Below are positions 49,436 to 60,899 of a DNA stretch of 64,000 nt, one piece after another. The stretch is from Elysia chlorotica. Taxonomy: Eukaryota > Mollusca > Gastropoda > Plakobranchidae. How positions within the stretch are numbered: position 1 is the first letter of the stretch; the number at the start of each line of letters is the position of its first letter. The notes under the pieces were generated by a model. That model was given only the letters and a program-made list of their open reading frames with translations, was not told the origin of the DNA and searched no databases. Made by a program: the position numbers and the translations under genes. The stretch spans positions 38,391 through 102,390 of the forward strand of contig RQTK01000689.1 in the NCBI GenBank assembly GCA_003991915.1. Direction: 5' to 3'.

Positions 49436-52090
49436 GTACGCATCACAACCATTGGGCTCTTCGATTAGGTGTATGTAGCCTAGGCTTCCTATTGACCATA
49501 TGCTGGGGTCATAACAATTGTTTCACAACATTTCGAAATAGGTACTATATCACTTAAAATAAAACAACTCATAACCAGGTAAAAACAATCCACACAAATA
49601 ACCCCCGCCAAAAAATCATACCTGCGTACAAAAAAAAAAAAAAACTTCCACAAAAAAAAAAAAAGGAAACTAACTTTGAAGACAGCAGAATAAAATATTG
49701 CTCCTTTTCCTGCGCGTCAAAGATCTAATTAAAAACAAAATAAGGCGTTACCGATATTGTCATGGAAGCTATCACCCACCCCACCCCCACCCGTACACCG
49801 AATTTACATTAAACCCCCCCCCCCCCCCCCCTCCGACTGTGATGTCGTCTAATGAAAGGATAAGCAACCCCCCTGTTGTCTCTGAGGCTGGTATGCGCAT
49901 TTAGCAGCACTGGTCATTGATCTAGATAGCCACCTAAAGAGAGATACCCGGACGAGGGCACATCAAATAATAATCATTATGCGTCTCGTGTTGCAGGAAC
50001 CTAGTAGTTAACGCTAGACATCTCAGTCCGTAGTTCTGGATAGTTAGTAAGTTAATTAGTTAATAAGTTATCTAGCTAGTTAGGTGGTTCTTTCTTTAGT
50101 TACTTATATGCATTACCTCGTCCACAGCAAAAGGTGGGCTCGGGCTTTGTTGGCGGTTGTCTTGACTGATGGGCTGAAGACCCGAGGTTCGAATTTCTGT
50201 CTATATCCACGCTCCGTTTACGATTCCTCGAGAGGGATAAAGGAACTCAAAACTTAAGAGAGATTAAAGCTACTCGTAAAGATTTCTTTTCATGTATTTT
50301 ACATGTATTAGAATAGTGAAATTACGTCAAGTTAAAAAAAAAACAACAACAGCTGAATATAAATACCTCTTTCCTGTTTCCCATCCACCCCACTCGCCTC
50401 AAGATAACATGTACTTACAGATACCCATCCATAAGTAGGCTTTAATTATACGTATTCCTGTTTCACCCTTCCATATTACCATTCCCATAACTTTAAAATT
50501 GAATCGTTATTTTTTTTAAATTTTGCTAATGTTTGCGTATCAGATGAAGGCCTTATTTGCGATTATCGGGAAACTAGAATCCGGGTGCGTGAGTGATATA
50601 CCAACTTTGACATTAAGATATTTCTTATACGCCAAAAACGGCATATGAGCACTTCAAGTTATTTTTGTATAGCATAATCGTGTGTTCAACCTATGATCTA
50701 GGCATTGTAAGCTCATCGAAGAGCGAAAAAATTATTCGGTTCGGTTATTCGGCTGTGGAGATCTAACCATGCGTGGTTTGATTCACTGTTCTTTGGTTGA
50801 TGGAGTTATCAAGGTCCTTGCAGGCCTAGTTTTCTCATACCTTTGATGTCAAGGAGATATACATTATTCAAACTGTGACGACGTCTGTTTCACCTTTCTT
50901 AGGAGCAAGATGTGTAACAGGCAGCGGCAATCATAGCCCTCTTTTTCTTTCTGTTATCAGTTGCCTTGATGAAAACACTGCTTGGGATATCTTTTATCGT
51001 TGTGTTAAAGCTAACTCTGCACTACATTGCGCGCGGTCTCCTTTTGCTTTTCATCCTCTCTATTTTCTCACACAATGTGTCTTATCCATCAAGTGGAAAA
51101 AGGAGGTCATGATTACTTTTTGAGAAGTAGGCCTTTTTTCGAACGGTGCACTTGAACTTCACTTCTTCTTTTATCTGAATTATTTATTGTGAGCACGTTG
51201 ACCTAGCGCCTGCTCATATCATGGGGATAAGTAGAGCTGTAAAGTTGCAGTTTGTCTTATAGTTCTCCCTACCCAGTTTATAAAACAGAACGTATGTTTT
51301 GTTTTTGTTTCTTACCGTCTAATATAGTGTATTTTGGGGACGGTACCCAAGACTGGCGTCTGGCAATTTTATGTGCTGCCATACATAGAGCGGAGATACC
51401 TGGACTCTTGTCTCAGACACCAATCCAACCAGTAGGGGACACAATCAGATAAATACATTTTTGACCAGTCGTGGGATTCGAACCGCGGAACTTCCGATCT
51501 TGAAACCAACGCTCTACCTCTTGAGCCAGTTCACCCATCACCTCATAAAACAGAAGGATACATGGAAAAATGTAATCTTAGCTGTCTTCTCCGTTAAAGA
51601 GAATGAAATGATAGACTTTTCTTTTTCTCGTTATCGATTAGTTGGTGTGTTCTTTGACCTAATTTTTTAAATTACTAATTCGTTATTTAGCCTTTCTCAA
51701 CAGTTCATTCACAAAGATACATACTACTTATTGATCCCGTGGATACATAATATTGTTCCAATACCAACATACTTCTTTGCGTAATGATTGGAAGTTTTCT
51801 TGATAACCCAATTGCACCACATCTTACTTACAGGTTCATGCATGGATCTAGGCGCGAACTCGTCGCATTCATAGCTGAGTTTGTATTGTTTGCAATCTCT
51901 TTGCCGTAGGGAGCCTATATAGTGCTGCTGTTGGACGTTAAACCCCCCCCCCCCCCCCCCCCAGTTGCCGTAGGGAATACAGTTTTATAGAGCGCCTAAC
52001 TTATACATTAAAATCTAATAACGCTTATGCTATCTTTGAAGTTTAAGTAAAGCCCATTGTATTCTTTTCCTTCGTGCAATCGCCCAAAAG
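49436..52090 (+). other. Intron of the membrane-protein gene
   Basis: 2.65 kb of non-coding DNA. It contains poly-C runs at about 49816-49830 and 51943-51961, a tRNA-like SINE head at about 50150-50205 (GTTCGAATTTC near 50188, similar to one at 56607-56672), a minus-strand SINE at 51325-51535 and a SINE tail at about 51918-51945. Confidence 0.6.
51325..51535 (-). mobile_element. tRNA-derived SINE, minus strand
   Basis: On the minus strand: CTGGCTCAAGAGGTAGAGC (A-box), GGTTCGAATCCCACGAC (B-box), GGTTGGATTGGTGTCTGAGA, CAGCACATAAAATTGCCAG and CTTGGGTACCGTCCCC. The central core block is shortened. Confidence 0.8.
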
Positions 52091-52286
52091 CTCCATCCAA
52101 GTTGAATGGTACCACACCAGGGGTGATCTACTACACGCCTCAGTCCAGCCACCCCACAGCCTACAAGAAAACCATCCCTCGCGCCGGGACCTCACTACCC
52201 TCAGCCCTTGACCACTTTGGCCACTACCACACTGAGGACGAGGATGCACCTGAGCACTCCTATCTAGGAATCCATGGGAGGCACAG
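52091..52286 (+). CDS. Membrane protein: cytoplasmic exon 2
   Basis: A 196-nt exon; the acceptor atcgcccaaaAG lacks a strong pyrimidine tract, the donor CACAG|GTAAGT is excellent. It takes one base in to make Ala (APSKLNGTTPGVIYYTPQ) and leaves two bases. It is Ser/Pro/Tyr/His-rich with an acidic HTEDEDAPEHSY stretch. Tyr residues near VIYYTP and HSYLGI could be phosphorylation or adaptor sites (inference). No structured domain is recognised. Confidence 0.8.
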
Positions 52287-52319
52287 GTAAGTGTTAAGCC
52301 CATCCCAATCCCCATAGGA

Positions 52320-52416
52320 TCGCAAGTACCACGACGTGGCATGCTTCCCACTCGTCTATAGCTATGCGAATAAGAAAGCTTACGACGAGTTGTAGGTACT
52401 GCGTCGTTGTACTAAC
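52320..52416. mobile_element. Foldback (MITE-like) element in the last intron
   Basis: Arms AAGTACCACGACGTGGC and TACTGCGTCGTTGTACT are imperfect inverse complements, and ACTCGTC is matched by GACGAGT. The centre ATGCGAATAAGAAAGCTTAC matches the 5081-5176 element. It lies only about 35 bp after the exon's splice donor. Confidence 0.6.
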
Positions 52417-52469
52417 GTCTTTTTTCTTTATTGTTAAATAATACTATGGGGCACCATAAAAACAAAAAC

Positions 52470-52830
52470 CTTCACACACACTCTCTCACTAACTCACTTA
52501 CTCAGCCACTCACTCACTCACTCACTCACTCACTCATTCACTCACTCACTCATTTACTCACTCACTCACTCTCTATTCTGCGTCGCTACAACTTTTCTTT
52601 TCTCCGTCCACGATAAAGTATTGTTAGTAAATTGGCTGACAACTGAATTTAAGCGAACAATGTTAATATTCTCTTCCACACACTCACTCACTCACTCATT
52701 TATTCACTCTCTCACTTTCTATCAAGCGTCGCCATAACTTTTGTTTTCTCTTTCCGCGATAAAGTATTTTCAGTAAATTGGCTGACGATTGAATTTAAGC
52801 GAACAATGTTAATATTCTCTTCCACAAGCA
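52470..52830. repeat. (CACT)n arrays in a 147-bp tandem duplication
   Basis: Each unit consists of a CACT run, a CGTCGC..ACAACTTTT word, then GATAAAGTATT..AGTAAATTGG and GAATTTAAGCGAACAATG. The second copy starts near 52676. About 8% divergence by eye. Confidence 0.85.
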
Positions 52831-52893
52831 CGTTCAGAAATCACATTTTGATTTTATTTTCACATGTAACCTTTCAATTCCTCCCCTGGCCAG

Positions 52894-53248
52894 GCCGCGA
52901 CACACCCGGATGAAGAAATCCCGCAGCACCGTGAGCATGGCGAACTGCAACCTGGCGCCCATACAGGAAGTCGAAGACGGCGCAGACGCAGACGGCGTTC
53001 CGAAGTCTTTCCACCTGGGGCCGCTCAACTCGTCCCTGCTGGGCAGCAAGAGTCACCCAGACCGCCTGGCCCAACTCGCGCTCGACACAAGCACGGAGCA
53101 GAACGGGGTCAAGGACTCCGCGACAAAGTCTGACAAACATGAGGAGAATGGGACTCTGGCGAGCCCTGCTCAAGATGCAAAGCACACAAATGGCATCGTC
53201 AATGTAAATTTTGTTCATGGAAGCGATGACGACGCAAGTGTATTTTGA
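52894..53248 (+). CDS. Membrane protein: final exon, PDZ-type C-terminus
   Basis: The acceptor cccctggcCAG ends at 52893; stop TGA at 53246. It starts PRHTRMKKSRSTVSMANCNL (RSTVS is a plausible basophilic-kinase site), continues through an acidic linker and ends GSDDDASVF. The last three residues Ser-Val-Phe fit a class I PDZ ligand (Ser/Thr-x-hydrophobic). It is markedly GC-richer than its surroundings, as expected for coding sequence. Exons from 44489 total 836 nt plus one carried base, exactly 279 codons with stop. The family is not recognised: a type I single-pass receptor or adhesion protein is likely, identity unknown. Confidence 0.82.
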
Positions 53249-53893
53249 TTGAGATTGCCGTCCTTACGGTGCGGACATGAAGCCGATAGTGATGTCTTCT
53301 TGGATGAGAATACATTAATCGTCACCTGGATGCTATCTTTGTGGACAAAAAGAAACAAGCTGACATTGAAATTTGCCCATGTACAAACATTCTGAACACA
53401 AATTTATTTGGAGTAACATATCCACACATCAATGGCCTTATGATAAGTCATGGACTCACCCAATTAACTGCTAAAGACGACGAAACGCATGGGTCACCCA
53501 GAGTCAATGTTAAACTCAGCGGCGCTTTCTTTCATATGTGCCTTGGACGTTTATATAATTATTTACACAAAAGGCCTCCTAATGCCTGCAACCGCATTTA
53601 GTTCTCAATGTTGCATTAACGTTTTATTCTCCTTTGGAGTGTATTTCCTGGCTATGACATAAGTATGTTATTCGCGAGATAAAATCATTCATGGTAGGTA
53701 TATAAAACAAAGGTTGCAATTTCCTTCAGGAAAAACATCTAAGTACATGTGTAATCGTAGTAAGGGCTTTTTACGCTTCCTGATTAACGGACTTACAAAA
53801 AAAAAATGACAAGATTTCACCGTTTGCCCAACTACGCGTATACTCGTAGGCCTACTCGTAGAGGCATGGCAATAGTTGGTAAATCAAAATAAA
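53249..53893 (+). other. 3' UTR of membrane-protein gene with first poly(A) signal
   Basis: AATAAA at 53888-53893 is the first signal after the stop. Further AATAAA hexamers follow (for example at 54265, 55774 and 56320-56325), so a longer UTR is possible. The open frame at 53341-53601 lies in this UTR and has no support as a gene. Confidence 0.5.
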
Positions 53894-54269
53894 AGCTGTG
53901 GAACCAGTTCGAAAAAAAACGACACCGCAGTCATTGAATACTATAAAAGCCCAAAGTGTAAGGACTTGTTCGACTGCAGTATTTTGTCACCAAGTGCCAG
54001 CCCTTAAAAAGGGCTTAGGAAAGGGTCATCGGTTTTGTCTGACAGTCCTACTAGTGCAATTATATTTCATTGGTCGCATTTGGTCAAGATACACAATTCT
54101 AGTAAAAAGCCTGAACATGTATCATACCAATTACACAACCACTGTTAGTAGGATTAAAGAAGATGTTTGTCGATTTAGTGATATAGCGTAATTGGATTTG
54201 TACAATATTTTGACTGGAAATTCTAAAAAAGTATCCTTTACTGTTCCCGTAAGTAACAAGAAATAAATA

Positions 54270-55430
54270 ATTATTTTGAGTTGTACGTGGGTCAAGTTTG
54301 TATAGATATGTGCACCAAGGCTGCAGAGATGTGTGGATACAACTTAAGAAGATAATTATGTAGATCGAACTTGGGGAGATATTTTAATCGGGCTTGCAGA
54401 TTTCTGTAGATAAGGCACACAGAGATGTGCATCAAAGATGTACAGTTACGTCGACAAGACATAAAGAGATAACTTTTCTATAGATCAAATTAGCGGAGAT
54501 TTGTTGATCAGCCATTAACAGATGTGATACAAATGTACATAGATATATGAAAAAGACTTGCAGATATATGTGGATTATATATAATGAGATGGGGATCAAA
54601 GCTGCAGATATATGCGGACAATAGCTGCATAGATATGTGGTCAAGAGTTTATGGAGAGCGGTATGGATCAGCCATGATGAACAATAAGGAAAAGACTTGA
54701 CGAAGGACATCGTGGATGAGACTTGACGAAAGACAGCATACATGAGTCTGAACGAGGACAGCATAAAGAACATTGTGAATGAGATTTGATCGAAAGCATT
54801 ATGGATGATTTGTTGTTGTGAGCATGATGATATGGATGATTTGTTGTTGTGAGCATGATGATATGGATGATTTGTTGTTGTGAGCATGATGAGTAATAAT
54901 AAAGAACTTCATGAGTGCGATATGAAGGGAAACACTATGCGCGAAACTTGATGGAATCATTATGGATGAAACGATGGAAAACATTATGTGCAAGCCTTGA
55001 AGAATAGCAATATGGGTCAGACTTAAGTAGATCTTTATGAGGGAAACTTGATGGAGAATAATTATTATGGGTGAGACTTGACGAAGAACATTATGAGTGA
55101 GACTTGATCGAGATCATTATGAGTAAGAATGAAGAATATTATGAGTGATATTTGAATGAGAACATTATGGATGAGACTTGATTGATAAAGAACATTATGG
55201 GTGAGACTTGATCGAGATAATCATGATTAAGAATGAAGAACATTATGAGTGATATTTGAATGAGAGAAATATATGTGAAACTTAACGGAGAACATTGTGA
55301 GTAAGACTTGTCTGGGAACTTTATAAGCGAGATTTGGTGGATAACTTTATGAGGGATACTTAATGGAGAACTTTATGAGAGAGACTGAGATCAAGCTCTA
55401 TCGAGAGTATTACAACTTAGATCAAGAGCT
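54270..55430. repeat. Degenerate long minisatellite region
   Basis: First part (54300-54660): words like GCAGATATATGTGGAT. Second part (54660-55430): words like GAGACTTGATCGAGA and ACATTATGAGTGA at roughly 30-40 bp spacing. A perfect triplicate of 38 bp ('atatggatgatttgttgttg' type) lies at about 54798-54891. No coding. Confidence 0.75.
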
Positions 55431-56606
55431 GCTTGAAGCTTTCAACGCATGACGCCAGGTTGCACAGTCTCGCCGAACAACCCGCCGCTTTTTTCGGAAG
55501 GCCCACGGTTCGGTCACCGTAAATGTTATCTTTTCTCTACTGTGTACTTATTTTATCGGTGTTATTCTATTGTGTGACATAAACAGGGGCGTGTTATTAC
55601 TCTGTTTATGTGCGACAAAACGTAATAAAATAGTCTTTAGTCTTGGAACCTACACTCGGGATGCATAACGCTCAAAACAGTAATGGACGAAAACAGCAGT
55701 ATTAGAGTAGAACTCGGTCAGTTTATATTTATCTCAATCGCTAAAATTGAACGTGACACTTAGAAAGCCCTGATGAAATAAAACGACTTGGTGGAAGAAG
55801 GATGCCATACAAGTACTAGATCTACCTCTAGTAATGTTGCAAGGTGCTTGTGACTCCATAGTTTGATGTATTATTTCTTCTAGTGGCTCCTTTTTAGAAA
55901 GATTGACAGTCAATTATTTCATTTTCCTTGAATATGTGTGCAAAACAATGTGCTTAACATACTGTCGTTACGGTTATATTACAGAGGGAAGTTCTTTAAA
56001 GTAGACTCCTTTGATTCCCTGTTGACATTACATGTATTGCGATAGCTACATGACTGCGTGCTTAGCTTACTATGCGAATTATCTCTGTATCAATGTGTAT
56101 ATGTGGTCTGTTTTTTTTGTTGATGTTGGTGTTGCTTTTGCTATTGTTATTTTGTTGTCGTTACAAATGTTTTTTGTATTGTTGCACTGGGTATTGTATT
56201 TATTTTCAAAAAAGGGTGTGGGGAGCGGCTTGTTCTGTATTTTTCTGGGGGAAAGGAAGATATGAAAGTGTTGGTTGCATTTTTTAAGTCGAGAAAGAAT
56301 GTTTTTGTTTTGTTTTCCCAATAAAGAGAAATTTATGTGCATGGAAATGACGAAACTGTTTCCTCCAATATGGATCAAGCCTTATTAACTTCATCCCAAT
56401 TCTAAATATTGGGTCGCCAGACAGATCAGTAAGTCAAGTACAAAAATAAGAGGTAGAGTACATCAGGACACCTTCGTTTCAGGCCCAAGCTGAGAAATGT
56501 GGACTCGCATTTCAACGTTACCGACCCAACCTAGAAAACAGGCTTTGGAAGTAAGAGATAAATGTAATAAATCCGGACTCTATTAACTAAGGAGTTAGTG
56601 ATGAGA
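55431..56606 (+). other. Non-coding, with a poly(A) signal
   Basis: Unique AT-rich sequence. AATAAA at 56320-56325 lies after a T/G-rich stretch and could end a long 3' UTR of the membrane-protein gene. No gene is supported. Confidence 0.4.
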
Positions 56607-56672
56607 GAGCGTCAGTGGTTGTCTTGATTCACAAGTGGGAGGTTCGAGGTTCGAATCTCAATTGACTCTAAC
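56607..56672 (+). mobile_element. tRNA-like SINE head fragment
   Basis: GTCAGTGGTTGTCTTGATTC followed by GAGGTTCGAGGTTCGAATCTC, a clear B-box. It resembles the fragment at about 50150-50205. The body is short or absent. Confidence 0.55.
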
Positions 56673-57055
56673 CTCATATAGGACACTTCGGGGAAAAACA
56701 AGAAGCGTAAAATGAGATGAAAGAAAAACAGATATTATTACTCTTATGTAGCTTTGCTTTGCCGAGATCCACATTTGCTTGATTTATCTGTTGATGATGT
56801 TTATTGTAATGTTCGATTATTTAAATTACAACATGTAAACGAGAATTTTTATGTTTTTCTCAATAAATATGTACTGAAACGATTTTTGCTAGGTTTTTCT
56901 TTTATTTATTTTTACATACATCCCTTCGTTTCATCATTATCTGGTTTATTTGCAATAACAGATTTACGCAATTATTTTAATTAATTATTCAAATTGAAGC
57001 AATTTTTGGTTTATCATGGTTTTGTAAAAAGGATATTCCTCCTTCCTCATTTCCC

Positions 57056-57385
<330 letters not shown>

Positions 57386-58174
57386 ATCTATTTTACTGGA
57401 GCTCTCTCCTCTTTTTTTAGGGTGGCCTCCAGTACCGCGACCTAGCCCTCCAGGATTGCTGACTCTCTTGACCTCTTAATTGAAAGTTCCAATCCTCTCG
57501 CAAATGGAGGCCATTGCTATCTTCGCCGTATATAATAGTTGAAGGTTAAAACAATGACACCATAAAGCGGCGGTATGTTATGGGACAGTCTGTATCCAGT
57601 AAGATGCATTACACATACGCACACACACACACATATTCTGACACAGTACAGGCATACACTTACATATAATTCAGTTAACACATCAGTTGCAGCCAAGATA
57701 AATTACATGTATATGAAAAGGTCACACAACGACAGACAATACGCTGTTTCATAGAAATCATTAAAAAAGGAAAGAAGGTCGACATTTTTGCCAGATCTTA
57801 GTTTTGCACCGTGTCATCTTTTGATCAGGCCTACGATGAGAATCATGAAAAAGAAGCTAAAACAAAATAGTGTAATTCTTTGAAAATGGCAAACTTGACT
57901 AATAGGGCCGAATTATTAAACCAGTCTTTTCCATTAACAACCAACGCTGTACAACAAGAAAAACAATTGAGATTATTGATTATTTATTTTGGACAATCAA
58001 TATTAAACCCACTGGGTTTTCTTTTTATTAAATGCATTATTATTTAGAATTATTTAGATTTTTTTTCTTTTTCTGCTTTTTTGTTTGCTTTAAATTTCTG
58101 GAAATATAAAGAACTCTGCACTATCCAGCACCTTGACATGATCAATACATGCCAAACGACATAATTATCCTTAC

Positions 58175-58243
58175 CGAGTCCGAGAGCTCTGTACAGCGCT
58201 ATTGCCTTGTTGGAATTATCCAAAAACTTGGCCTGGTAGTTTG
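58175..58243 (-). CDS. Possible minus-strand exon with GNAT-like motif
   Basis: Read on the minus strand, the segment ends at a good donor (ACTCG|GTAAGG) and begins after a weak acceptor (CGATCAG). The open frame reads NYQAKFLDNSNKAIALYRAL. The pattern V/L-x3-N-x2-A-I-x-L-Y-x3-G matches the C-terminal acetyl-CoA side motif of GNAT acetyltransferases. Only this one short segment is visible, so this may be an exon, a pseudogene or chance. Confidence 0.3.
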
Positions 58244-58500
58244 CTGATCGGGCGTGGATTTTTAAAGGAAAGGATATAAAAACATTCACTCTATTCTAAT
58301 AGACAATCGAAACGTTTAACAGGAAGTTCATATTACTGAGTACGAAAGGCTATGACTTTAGCTTATTACACAATATGTTTTCTGGAATTATTGAAAATTT
58401 TTCACTACCAGCCTTTAGACATACAAAACCCTCAGATCTTTGACTAAAAACTACAACCATGTATATGTGATGCAATTATTATCTATTATTGTTTAAACAG

Positions 58501-58585
58501 GGTTTTCCAAATGCTTACAATGCCAAACAAAAAGGTCGTGGACGTGCTGGAGAAACACGCCAGAGAAACGAGGAAAAGCAAACAG
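58501..58585 (+). other. Exon-like segment A of a duplicated pair
   Basis: The acceptor ttattgtttaaaCAG ends at 58500; a moderate donor AACAG|GTCACG follows 58585. The frame VFQMLTMPNKKVVDVLEKHA.. is open through 28 codons and aligns with segment B at 60073-60156 (18 of 28 identical). Most base differences between A and B change the residue, so purifying selection on this frame is not supported. The protein is unknown. Confidence 0.3.
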
Positions 58586-58724
58586 GTCACGTTTTTCATT
58601 GTTGCTGAATTACTGTAAAGATAGGAATATGTAAGGTAAATATTAATGGTCCACATTCACGTGGATGCAAAATAAAGAGAATACCTTGCAGATATGATTA
58701 CCTTTGAGGCATATTCTGCTGTCA

Positions 58725-58831
<107 letters not shown>

Positions 58832-59649
58832 TCATCATCCTCATCGTCATCAACACCATCATCACTTTCGTCATCTGTATTATCTTCAACAACCATTATC
58901 ATTCTCAAACAAATTCTTTTTTTCATTCGATGTTTGGGGTGTAACTTATATGCATCGTTTGTGGGAGAAGGATCGCTATGAATATTTTGATTGTCGTAAA
59001 AAGTGTAACAGTAATTAATTCAGCTGCCGCTTACTTAGCCAATGGAGTGGTTTAACATGAAATGGTAAATCTGGTAAAGGTAATCTGGTGTATCCTTGTT
59101 GGAAATGGAAGCACGTAACTACGGACTACATCATTATCATTGAACTGCTTGGTGAAAGCCAAAACTGAGACTTAAGCATGGTATATCTATTTTCCATACC
59201 CATTTCAAGGGAAGTCTCTATTGCATTTTGATGCCAATGAAATTATCCAAACACAGGCAAGTAGAAATCCAATATTTGTTTTATCATTGTTAATTTAATA
59301 CTTTAGATAACCACTAATGGCTGAAAACATAACGAACTGAACAGTGTATTCTTTCTTGATTACCCATTATTATAATTGCTCTTGTGGTTATTCTTCTTTT
59401 CCCTTTTTTTCTTTTTTTTTGTGTGCTGCTGTTGGTGGTTCTGCTGCTATTTATAGCAGCACCACTATTGTCGCGTTCAATAAATTCCATACGGCTTGTT
59501 GTTATAGTTTTGGAATGCCATCAAGAGCATCAGTGTCTGCCTGTCCGTCTCAGCCTTATCCTTATCTTGCTGGGCAGACGTAGGTGCTGGATCGTCTCCC
59601 TGGAAAAAAAATGTTTTAATCTTCAAGAATATTAAATAGATTATGTTAA

Positions 59650-59755
59650 TGAATCTAGACCTGACAACAGTCGCCCTATACTAACGGGCCTGTAAACAGT
59701 ATAGCCTATAATTATAGTGCTGGTGTTGTTAAACCAACCCAACAACAACTCTGAT
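59650..59755 (+). mobile_element. SINE tail fragment
   Basis: ACCTGACAACAGTCGCCC, ACTAACGGGCCTGTAAACAG and TTATAGTGCTGGTGTTGTTA followed by AACCAACCCAACAAC, matching the 3' end of the SINE family. Confidence 0.55.
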
Positions 59756-60072
59756 TTTACAACTAGTCAATTTTTAACGGTGCAATGTGCGCGTTAATAT
59801 ATGCGCACTTCAAAATAAAACGAAGCAAACAAGAAAACCAAAATTATTTGTAAAAAAAAAAATTCCAATCCGCATTTTTAGACCTCCGTCTTATTGGTGC
59901 ATTTAAATGTCGGATGGCTGAGTTTTCATAACTCAAAGACCACGTAAATATATGACAGTTAACTAAAACTTCGCATATTGTTTTTGTAAAATGCCCCCCC
60001 CCCCCTCTTTAACCGTATCAGTTTTGGACTTAGCTCCATTATAATTTTATTATGATTGTAATTTTTCATGAT

Positions 60073-60156
60073 GTTTTCCAAATGCTTACGTCCCAAAACA
60101 AAAAGGCTGTGGACATGCTAAAGAGGCACGCCATGGAGGCGAGGACGAGCAAAAAG
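60073..60156 (+). other. Exon-like segment B of a duplicated pair
   Basis: The frame VFQMLTSQNKKAVDMLKRHA.. is aligned with segment A. It lacks an AG immediately before the homologous start, and the donor (AAAAAG|GTTTTC) is poor, so this copy is probably not spliced as A would be. Homology continues downstream to about 60810 (matching up to about 59130). Confidence 0.3.
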
Positions 60157-60315
60157 GTTTTCATTGTGGCTGAATTACTCTGTAGAGATAGAAAACATGT
60201 ATAGAAAATGCATAATGGATGTACAATAAAGAAAATAACTTGCAGATACGATCAATATTGAGAGATTGTGCTCTGTTAAAGCATTTGTTAAAACTGCTTT
60301 CATACCCTTATCTTT

Positions 60316-60441
<126 letters not shown>

Positions 60442-60899
60442 ATCATCACCGCCGTCTTCATCGCGATCAGCATCTTTATTATTTTCGTAGTCTGTTGTAA
60501 ATTGTTATCTTAGCTTCACAACTTTAGTTGCTAAAGTGTCCAAACAATTTCAAACTCCTTCTCTTATAGCATTCTCACAAAAATAATATTATCTATTTTC
60601 ATTTAAGGTTCGACATACATCTAAGATCCATCACTTTTCGGATGGAGAATCGCTATGAATAAGTTAAATATTCATATATAATGGGGGGGTTATCAATATA
60701 TAGCTGCAGCTTATGTAGCCTCAAACAGATCCTAAACTGATTTGTTTAAAGTCATGAAAGTACATTTGAGAGAGGTAGTCTGGAAAAGCCTTGTTGGAAA
60801 TTGGAAGCATCTATCTCTAAAACTAGGCCTATAACGATAAGGAACGTGCCCAGACAAAAACAATTATATCTTGTCAAAAATTTGGTGAATTAGTTGAAT

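Noticed and set aside
53341-53601. 86-codon frame after the membrane-protein stop
   Set aside because: It lies in the 3' UTR between the stop and the first poly(A) signal, has no domain, and base composition returns to background.
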